A stretch of DNA of 35,484 bases from G963676205 sp964342525 (GTDB lineage Bacteria; Campylobacterota; Campylobacteria; Campylobacterales; Arcobacteraceae): assembly GCA_964342525.1 (NCBI GenBank), contig CAYFGQ010000032.1, forward strand, positions 1-35,484, in the 5' to 3' direction. Below, piece by piece: positions 30,539-35,484 of this stretch. Below the pieces are notes generated by a model, which ran no database searches, was not told the DNA's origin, and saw only the letters and a list, made by a program, of their open reading frames with translations. A program made the translations under genes and the position numbers. The stretch's first letter is position 1, and the number at the start of each line of letters is the position of its first letter.

Positions 30539-31749
30539 ATCTAAATTTATTAGTTAATAAAATAAATATTTTATTCTTTTTTACTCTAGCTTTTTTTCTA
30601 GTGGTTTTTTTACTCTATTTGGAGTATGAAAAAAAACAGTTTATTGAAAAAATAGATGAAAACTATGAGGGGATAGCTAGATATATAGAAAACTCCAATG
30701 AGAGTGTTTATGATATAGTTGAATATATAGAATCCCAAAATTTTGAGATTACCCATGGATATAATGATAGAAGGGCATCTCAACGTATGATACGAGATGC
30801 TGAATTTATCTCTGTTGGTTTTGGATATGAGCATTTAAAATTTAAAGGGGAGCGGTTATTTCATTATCATTCCTATAGATTTGATTTTATGTTTAGGGAT
30901 TTAAATAAATATGAAAAAGACCGAAAGATATTATTTGTAGCTATTACTGCTTTAGCTCTGACTATTTTGGTATTTATGTGGATTTTATCTAGTTTAAGAC
31001 CCCTTACTAAATTAAGATATGAGATACAAAAGTTTGCTAAAGGTGATCTTGAGATTGATTGTTCTAGTGATAAAAATGATGAAATAGCTCAAATATCAAA
31101 TGAGTTTGATCATGCAGTAAAAGAGATAAGACTTTTACTCGAATCAAGGCAACTTTTTTTAAGAACAGTGATGCATGAGTTAAAAACCCCTATAGCAAAG
31201 GGTAGAATAGTAAGTGAACTTATTGAAGATGAGAAACAAAAAGATAGGGTCTCTTTAGTATTTGATAAGTTAAACTTTATAGTAAATGATTTTGCAAAGA
31301 TAGAACAAATAGTTTCAAAAAATGTAGATATAAAAAAATATAATTATTATGTAAAAGAGGTTATTGATAGGGGGATAGAGATGTTAATGATCGAAAACCC
31401 TCAAGATAAAATTATGATTGAGTCTTTACCAGAGAAAAAAGTAAATATAGATATTGATCTTTGTGCAATGGCTGTTAAAAATTTACTTGATAATGGATTG
31501 AAGTATTCAAGTGATAAAAAAGTGATCATAAAAAGTGAAAATGATAATCTTTGTTTTATATCTAAAGGTGATCCTTTAAAAAGACCACTTGAAGAGTATT
31601 TTCAACCATTTCATAGGGATACAAAAGCAAAAAATCATGGTATGGGTTTAGGTCTGTATATTGTAAAGTCGATTTTAGAGATACATAATCTAAGTTTAAA
31701 ATATGAATATCAAAATGGTTTTAATAGATTTAAAATAGTAGAAAATTAA
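30535..31749 (+). CDS. Sensor histidine kinase, cognate to the upstream regulator
   Basis: 404 aa: helix 1 at about residues 10-28, short periplasmic sensor (30-122), helix 2 at about 130-152, HAMP (155-208), acceptor His214 in VMHELKTPIAKGRIV, N-box NLLDNGLKYS, and G2 HGMGLGLYIVKSI. The G1 box reads FISKGDPLKRP; the Asp of the usual DxGxG is replaced by Ser, which I associate with ArsS-like kinases of this phylum. An intact His and N/G2 boxes suggest it is active. It overlaps the regulator gene by four bases. Confidence 0.92.
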   Translation: MNLNLLVNKINILFFFTLAFFLVVFLLYLEYEKKQFIEKIDENYEGIARYIENSNESVYDIVEYIESQNFEITHGYNDRRASQRMIRDAEFISVGFGYEHLKFKGERLFHYHSYRFDFMFRDLNKYEKDRKILFVAITALALTILVFMWILSSLRPLTKLRYEIQKFAKGDLEIDCSSDKNDEIAQISNEFDHAVKEIRLLLESRQLFLRTVMHELKTPIAKGRIVSELIEDEKQKDRVSLVFDKLNFIVNDFAKIEQIVSKNVDIKKYNYYVKEVIDRGIEMLMIENPQDKIMIESLPEKKVNIDIDLCAMAVKNLLDNGLKYSSDKKVIIKSENDNLCFISKGDPLKRPLEEYFQPFHRDTKAKNHGMGLGLYIVKSILEIHNLSLKYEYQNGFNRFKIVEN

Positions 31750-31842
31750 TAATTATTTACCTCCATTTACATTAGGTTTAAATTATATTTATTTAATAGG
31801 TATAAAATAAAATTCTATAAAATTTTTTGAATAGGGATAAAA

Positions 31843-33120
31843 ATGAAAAATAAGCTAAAAAAAACATCTATACTTTTATTGATAATGTTAAGTTTTATCG
31901 CTTGTGATGATGAAAGTAATTCAAGTACTGCTACAACTACAACACAAACTGGGAAGTATGATATTGTAGATACAAACCAGACAGATTGTTATGATTCTTC
32001 AAGTGGAAATACCAGTACTTGTAGTGGTACTGGATATGATGCAGATTATTCTGGCAATCAGCCAAGTTATACCTTAAATACTGCAGGTACAATTGTTACT
32101 GATAATGTTACTGGTCTTATGTGGACACAAAGTAGTGATATTGATGGTGATGGAGATTATGAAGATAGTGGAGATAAGAAAAACCAAAGTGATGCTATTT
32201 CTTATTGTAGTAGTTTATCTTTAGGTGGATATGATGATTGGCGATTACCTGATATTAAAACTTTATATTCTTTAATACTTTTCTCAGGGGTAGATCCTAG
32301 CTCATACTCAGGAACGGCTACTTCAAGCTTAACAACATTTTTAAGTTCAAACTTCACAAGAGCATTTGGAGATCAAGATAATAGTGAAAGATTGATTGAT
32401 GCACAATATGCCACATCAACAGATTATGTATATAATGTAATGGATGGCACAAATGCCATGTTTGGAGTAAACTTTGTAGATGGAAGAATAAAAGGGTATT
32501 CTGAAACAAATAGCTTTTATGTTTTATGTGTAAGGGATAATCAATATTATGGTTTAAATAACTATACAGATAATGGAAACGATACCATAAGTGATAGTGC
32601 TACAGGGCTTATGTGGCAAAAAAATGATACTCAATCTTCAGACTTTGATGATGCTATAAGTAAATGTGAAAGTGATACCACTGCAAATTATACTGACTGG
32701 AGATTACCAAATGTAAAAGAGCTTCAAAGTATAGTTGATTATAGTCGTTCTCCTGATACTACAAATAGTGCAGCTATAGATTCTGTATTTAATGTTACTT
32801 CTTTTACAAATGAAGAGGGGGAGAGTGATTATGGATTTTATTGGGCAAGTACTAGTCATAATAAGTATGACTCAAATGGAAGTAGTACCTCTGGTAATAA
32901 CGCAGTATATTTATCTTTTGGTAGAGCCTTAGGTTATATGAATAGTAAAATAATGGATGTACATGGAGCAGGTGCTCAAAGGAGCAATGATAAAACAAAT
33001 GAAAATGTAAGTGGATCAAGTTCGGGTACAGATTCTACAGGTGGTACATATTATTATAAAGGTCCTCAAGGGGATATCCTTAGGATAGATAATATGGTAA
33101 GGTGTGTTAGAAATATATAG
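31843..33120 (+). CDS. Lipoprotein with two DUF1566 (Lcl-type) domains
   Basis: 425 aa. Lipobox SFIAC gives lipidated Cys21 after a signal peptide, then a Ser/Thr-rich linker. Two DUF1566 repeats follow: TGLMWTQ ... DDWRLPDIKTLYSLI (about residues 85-145) and TGLMWQKNDT ... TDWRLPNVKELQSIVDYSRS (about 255-305). A final CVRN segment closes the domain. DUF1566 domains occur in surface adhesins and lectin-like proteins, so a cell-surface location is likely; the ligand is unknown. Its stop directly abuts the stop of the convergent gene. Confidence 0.88.
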   Translation: MKNKLKKTSILLLIMLSFIACDDESNSSTATTTTQTGKYDIVDTNQTDCYDSSSGNTSTCSGTGYDADYSGNQPSYTLNTAGTIVTDNVTGLMWTQSSDIDGDGDYEDSGDKKNQSDAISYCSSLSLGGYDDWRLPDIKTLYSLILFSGVDPSSYSGTATSSLTTFLSSNFTRAFGDQDNSERLIDAQYATSTDYVYNVMDGTNAMFGVNFVDGRIKGYSETNSFYVLCVRDNQYYGLNNYTDNGNDTISDSATGLMWQKNDTQSSDFDDAISKCESDTTANYTDWRLPNVKELQSIVDYSRSPDTTNSAAIDSVFNVTSFTNEEGESDYGFYWASTSHNKYDSNGSSTSGNNAVYLSFGRALGYMNSKIMDVHGAGAQRSNDKTNENVSGSSSGTDSTGGTYYYKGPQGDILRIDNMVRCVRNI

Positions 33121-33432
33121 TTAATTTATAGAGATATTCGATCTCCAATAAGCTCTACCTCCTCTAAGAGAGATACATTTATATTCAGGTAGTTTGGATT
33201 TATAAAAGGGAAGTCTCTCTAGTGAGCTTTTCCCTGTATCACAATAAAACACAAAAATAGTCCCTTCTTTATAGTTTTTCATCTCAAAGGGATTATATGT
33301 GATGGTAAAACCCTCAGCACCTTTTATGGGCTTTAATATTGTATCTACTAGTAAAACTTCTATATCATCTTTTTCTAATTGTTTTTTGTATTCTAAAAAT
33401 TTTTTTTGATTCCATTCTTCTTTTTCAAACAT
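33121..33432 (-). CDS. Small rhodanese-like protein
   Basis: 103 aa, cytoplasmic. The segment GTIFVFYCDTGKSSLERLPF with Cys64 at the end of a hydrophobic strand, followed by KCISLRGGRAYW, matches the active-site loop (C-x-x-G-x-S) and the later L-x-G-G-x-x-x-W strand of rhodanese domains. Such proteins carry a persulfide sulfur. The chain is short at the N-terminal side, so it is a minimal version. Convergent with the DUF1566 gene with no base between the stop codons. Confidence 0.6.
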   Translation of the reverse strand: MFEKEEWNQKKFLEYKKQLEKDDIEVLLVDTILKPIKGAEGFTITYNPFEMKNYKEGTIFVFYCDTGKSSLERLPFYKSKLPEYKCISLRGGRAYWRSNISIN

Positions 33433-33525
33433 AAATATCCTAAATTAAAATAGTATTTTACATAAAGATACATGATTTATTCCTTGATATATTTGATTTT
33501 CTATTCTATTAAAGTAACTTTAAAT

Positions 33526-33531
33526 TATAAT
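33526..33531 (+). promoter_or_regulatory. -10 element upstream of the SRP RNA gene
   Basis: A consensus TATAAT about 60 bases before the mature-looking 5' end of the SRP RNA. If used, transcription starts near 33538 and the precursor includes the 23-bp hairpin at 33552-33598. Confidence 0.45.
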
Positions 33532-33551
33532 TTGTTAATATTTCAGCCCTT

Positions 33552-33598
33552 AAAGAAAAGCATTGAGAGTAAAAGTTTTACTTTGAATGCTCTTCTTT
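33552..33598 (+). other. 23-bp imperfect hairpin overlapping the 5' end of the SRP RNA
   Basis: 33552-33574 pairs with 33576-33598 in 20 Watson-Crick pairs plus one G-U, two mismatches and a 1-base centre. The right arm (GCTCTTCTTT end) is the same sequence that forms the outer SRP RNA helix, so the two folds exclude each other. Confidence 0.55.
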
Positions 33599-33712
33599 AG
33601 ACCTTTACAATCGTTATTTGGGACAACGCCCCAGGATGGGAACATAGCAAGGCACCTCACTTAATGGTGTGTTTAGGTATCTGGAGAAGGGTGCTATTAG
33701 CACTCTTTTTTT
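33589..33712 (+). ncRNA. ffs: Signal recognition particle RNA (4.5S, small bacterial type)
   Basis: RNA part of SRP, which with Ffh delivers nascent membrane proteins to FtsY. Domain IV is exact: the CCAGG side, a 3-bp AUG/CAU stem closed by a GGAA tetraloop, and the AGCA side (33631-33650, CCAGGATGGGAACATAGCA). The outer helix pairs CTTCTTTAGACCT (about 33592-33604) with AGGTATCTGGAGAAG (about 33675-33689). It ends in its own terminator hairpin. The ends are estimated from pairing. A long hairpin overlapping its 5' strand is described separately. Confidence 0.88.
33689..33712 (+). terminator. Terminator of the SRP RNA gene
   Basis: GTGCT (33691-33695), an ATT loop and AGCAC (33699-33703), extended by two outer pairs, then seven T at 33706-33712. 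Confidence 0.8.
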
Positions 33713-34075
33713 AATTCTTCGTAAAAATCACAAATCAATATTTAATCATTTTAAAAAAGAAACAACAACTGGTATAATTAATATTATTGAGCTTGAAAAA
33801 AAGTAATAAAGTATATCTTTTTTATTTATTTTTAACATCTTCGTAATTTTCTCTTTTTCATAAGTATTTTTCATTTTTTCTCTTTTTAGTATTATTTATT
33901 TTGTGAATTATAAAGTAAAATAATTTCATAAAAATTACGTTTTTATAGATTATATATATTCAAAATTTGTTCCTTATGTGAATTAAATAATATTGGAGAA
34001 TCTATTTTTTGTAAATCTAAAAAGATATTAAAGTATAATTTTAAACAAAATATAGCTTTATATAAAAGGAATCAA
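33713..34075. other. AT-rich gap after the SRP RNA gene
   Basis: 363 bases without a certain gene. The only candidate is the 42-codon minus-strand ORF at 33746-33874. The right part (33875-34075) is T/A-rich and probably holds the promoter of the small secreted protein gene; AAAGGAATCAA is its ribosome binding site. No other structure seen. Confidence 0.5.
33746..33874 (-). CDS. Possible 42-residue single-pass membrane protein
   Basis: Reads MKNTYEKEKITKMLKINKKD, then a hydrophobic segment (ILYYFFSSSIILIIPVVVSF) and LK before TGA. A charged N-terminus and one membrane helix at the C-terminus make a coherent small membrane protein. AAAGAG lies a few bases before the ATG. It points toward the SRP RNA gene from the other side. 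No homology recognised. Confidence 0.4.
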   Translation of the reverse strand: MKNTYEKEKITKMLKINKKDILYYFFSSSIILIIPVVVSFLK

Positions 34076-34345
34076 ATGAAAATATTATTTATATCTTTAG
34101 TTTTTTTAGTAAATTTACTCTTTGCAAATATTGATTATGCACCTTGTGAGATAAAAGGGTGTAAGTTAAAATGTACAGGACAAAACAGTCTTGATAAAAT
34201 CAATATTGTTGATATCTCTGGTATTTATGTTAGTAGCCATGAGGGTGGAACTGTTATTTATAATATTGATATGGGAATGGCAGGTGAGAAGAAAATAGTT
34301 GTTAATTCTTTAAATGGAATTTGTGAGGTAAGTGGTTTACGTTAA
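34076..34345 (+). CDS. Small secreted protein of unknown function
   Basis: 89 aa with signal peptide MKILFISLVFLVNLLFA. The mature part is short, with four cysteines (APCEIKGCKLKCTG and GICEV) that could form disulfides in the periplasm. I recognise no family. AAAGGAATCAA is a good ribosome binding site. It converges on the DUF3972 gene (7-base gap). Confidence 0.75.
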   Translation: MKILFISLVFLVNLLFANIDYAPCEIKGCKLKCTGQNSLDKINIVDISGIYVSSHEGGTVIYNIDMGMAGEKKIVVNSLNGICEVSGLR

Positions 34346-34352
34346 AAAATAT

Positions 34353-34964
34353 TTAGATGAGGTCTAAAAAATCACTTTTATAGATAATGATCTCTTTTAA
34401 ATCTTTATCGTAATAAAACCTTTTATCTTTTTTTTGTACAGCTAAGAAGATTATCTTTTTTATCTCAACATCATTTTTGCCATGTTTTTTCATAAGTAAA
34501 AAGAAATCATTTATACTCATAGTTTCAAATCCACTCATATGGTTTGCTTTTGTGGCATTTTTATGCTCTAGGGCATATACTGATCTCATCTCATTAAAAG
34601 CACTTTGTAGAAGATTAACTTCAGATTGAAATACTTGTACGATCTTTTTTTGATTTTTCTCTAATCTTTTGATCTCAGATTCATACTTTTTTTTGATCCA
34701 CTTAATAGTTTCTTTTAGAAGTTCGATCTGTTCATCTTTTACTTCTATAAGGGCATCATTTTGATTTATATGTTGTTCTATGGTTTGAGTATTTGTTTTT
34801 ATTGTCTGTTGATTGTTTTTTATGGTAGTTTCATTTAGGTATACAAAAACTTTACCATTTTCTTTTAGGGACTTTAGTTGTCCTTGTTTTATGCGGTAGT
34901 GTATACCTTGTACAGAGAGATTAAGTATTTGTGCTGCTTCAGCTGTACTTACAAGTCTCTCCAT
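34353..34964 (-). CDS. DUF3972-like DNA-binding protein
   Basis: 203-aa protein with an N-terminal MerR/excisionase-type HTH (STAEAAQILNLSVQGIHYRI, then KSLKENGKVFVYL), a long coiled coil at about residues 50-125 (EVKDEQIELLKETIKWIKKK) and a C-terminal region matching, as far as I recognise, the DUF3972 family of Campylobacterota. Role unknown; a chromosome-bound or regulatory protein is likely. It starts 15 bases after the queF stop, with GGAAAA as ribosome binding site. Confidence 0.75.
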   Translation of the reverse strand: MERLVSTAEAAQILNLSVQGIHYRIKQGQLKSLKENGKVFVYLNETTIKNNQQTIKTNTQTIEQHINQNDALIEVKDEQIELLKETIKWIKKKYESEIKRLEKNQKKIVQVFQSEVNLLQSAFNEMRSVYALEHKNATKANHMSGFETMSINDFFLLMKKHGKNDVEIKKIIFLAVQKKDKRFYYDKDLKEIIIYKSDFLDLI

Positions 34965-34979
34965 AGTTTAGCATTTTCC

Positions 34980-35357
34980 TTAGATATTATTACTATCTAT
35001 TTCGATAACTGTATGTACATTACCTCTAGGTTTGAAATCTGCCACAACTTTCATCCATCTTGGTTGAAGTTTTTCATATAATGTATCAAAAATCTCATTT
35101 GCTGAATTCTCATGGGAAACTTCTCTAAGCATAAATGAGTTAATATAAATTTTAAGAGCTTTTAATTCAATCACTAATTTATCTGGAGTATACTCTAAAT
35201 AAATAGTTGCGAAATCTGGATATCCACTTCTAGGACACTTAGCCATAAATTCTGGTAATTCAATTTTAATTACATAATTTTTTTCGTTGTTATTTGGCCA
35301 AAAATTTTCTTCCGCATTGATATCAAATTCTACAATTTCTTTTTCACCGTATTTCAT
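34980..35357 (-). CDS. queF: NADPH-dependent 7-cyano-7-deazaguanine reductase
   Basis: Reduces preQ0 to preQ1 in queuosine tRNA modification; T-fold enzyme of the short (unimodular, B. subtilis-like) class at 125 aa. Visible are nucleophile Cys41 (AKCPRSGYPDFA), Asp48, the family motif region VIELKALKIYINSF, and His82/Glu83 in VSHEN. No preQ1 riboswitch is apparent in its 5' region. Followed by the DUF3972 gene. AAGGAATAAA is its ribosome binding site. Confidence 0.95.
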   Translation of the reverse strand: MKYGEKEIVEFDINAEENFWPNNNEKNYVIKIELPEFMAKCPRSGYPDFATIYLEYTPDKLVIELKALKIYINSFMLREVSHENSANEIFDTLYEKLQPRWMKVVADFKPRGNVHTVIEIDSNNI

Positions 35358-35420
35358 ATAATTTTATTCCTTGATTATTGATAAAGCATATATTAACTAA
35401 AATTTGCTTACAGAAATTAA

Positions 35421-35441
35421 ACCCAGATTCATAATCTGGGT
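35421..35441. promoter_or_regulatory. 9-bp hairpin between queF and the right-edge gene
   Basis: ACCCAGATT-CAT-AATCTGGGT is a perfect inverted repeat between the divergent genes. It lies 5 bases before the ribosome binding site (AAGGGA) of the right-edge gene and about 64 bases upstream of queF. It could be an operator, a leader hairpin, or (minus strand, followed by TTTAATTT) a terminator. Confidence 0.4.
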
Positions 35442-35456
35442 AAACAAGGGATTTTA

Positions 35457-35484
35457 ATGAACATAGTATTTTTAGATAGATCTA
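35457..35484 (+). CDS. Start of a probable D-2-hydroxyacid dehydrogenase, cut by the window edge
   Basis: Only MNIVFLDRS is visible. AAGGGATTTTA before the ATG is a good ribosome binding site. The N-terminus resembles D-2-hydroxyacid (glycerate) dehydrogenases, which begin with such a beta strand and Leu-Asp, but nine residues cannot prove it. Confidence 0.4.

Noticed and set aside
35358..35456. preQ1 riboswitch in front of queF
   Set aside because: The gap was read for a preQ1 aptamer (short C-rich hairpin followed by an A-rich tail carrying a pseudoknot strand); only the simple 9-bp palindrome is present.

Overview
The window looks like chromosomal DNA of a Campylobacterota bacterium, most likely an Arcobacter-type species (family Arcobacteraceae). 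The reasons are: very AT-rich DNA (judged by eye, not computed); a Csd4/Pgp1 peptidoglycan carboxypeptidase with the unusual Gln zinc ligand; a DUF3972 helix-turn-helix protein beside queF; CcoG for cbb3 oxidase; large chemoreceptors and 'HQWRQPL'-type sensor kinases; and a small SRP RNA. Species cannot be fixed from the sequence alone.

Layout. 1-9.5 kb: 3' part of a chemoreceptor, class I (fumA-type) and class II (fumC) fumarases in tandem, a DUF3010 gene, a large sensor kinase and, convergent to it, ccoG. 9.5-13.5 kb (minus strand): a SLAC1/TehA-type channel downstream of a tight run moaC - DUF493 - M15 peptidase - csd4/pgp1. 13.7 kb: rpsU (ribosomal protein S21). 13.9-21.2 kb: accessory DNA. 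21.2-35.5 kb: chromosomal backbone again, with a dCache sensor kinase, a tesA - ybbA - ybbP-like operon, a second chemoreceptor, an OmpR-type two-component pair, a DUF1566 lipoprotein, a rhodanese-like protein, the SRP RNA gene, a small secreted protein, DUF3972 + queF, and the first codons of a likely D-2-hydroxyacid dehydrogenase.

The main discovery candidate is an integrative element of about 5.76 kb in the 3' end of rpsU. A perfect 27-bp direct repeat covers the last rpsU codons and stop at 13886-13912 and recurs at 19647-19673. Just inside the right copy is a tyrosine recombinase (all catalytic residues present). Going leftward from it come an orf of unknown function, an AlpA-like HTH gene, a small orf, a 170-bp region rich in stem-loops, a possible replication initiator, helically phased iteron-like repeats, a BRCT protein, an XRE repressor with a divergent promoter and two operator-like palindromes, and a two-gene unit for an exported nuclease plus an exported partner. 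This resembles a small phage-satellite or plasmid-like integrative element whose cargo may act on DNA in the periplasm.

Right of it, 24 bp of the presumed native rpsU terminator (19705-19728) recurs at 21174-21197, without its left stem arm. Between the copies lie an ImmA/IrrE-type protease gene, a glycine-rich membrane protein and a small membrane protein that may have lost its ATG (ATA instead). This looks like the remnant of an older insertion at the same site.

Smaller points: several operator-like palindromes (before fumC, before the SLAC1-like gene, before the 5.7-kb kinase), a C-terminal EWESF tether-like pentapeptide on the first chemoreceptor, three candidate small proteins of 20-42 residues, and a long hairpin overlapping the 5' strand of the SRP RNA.
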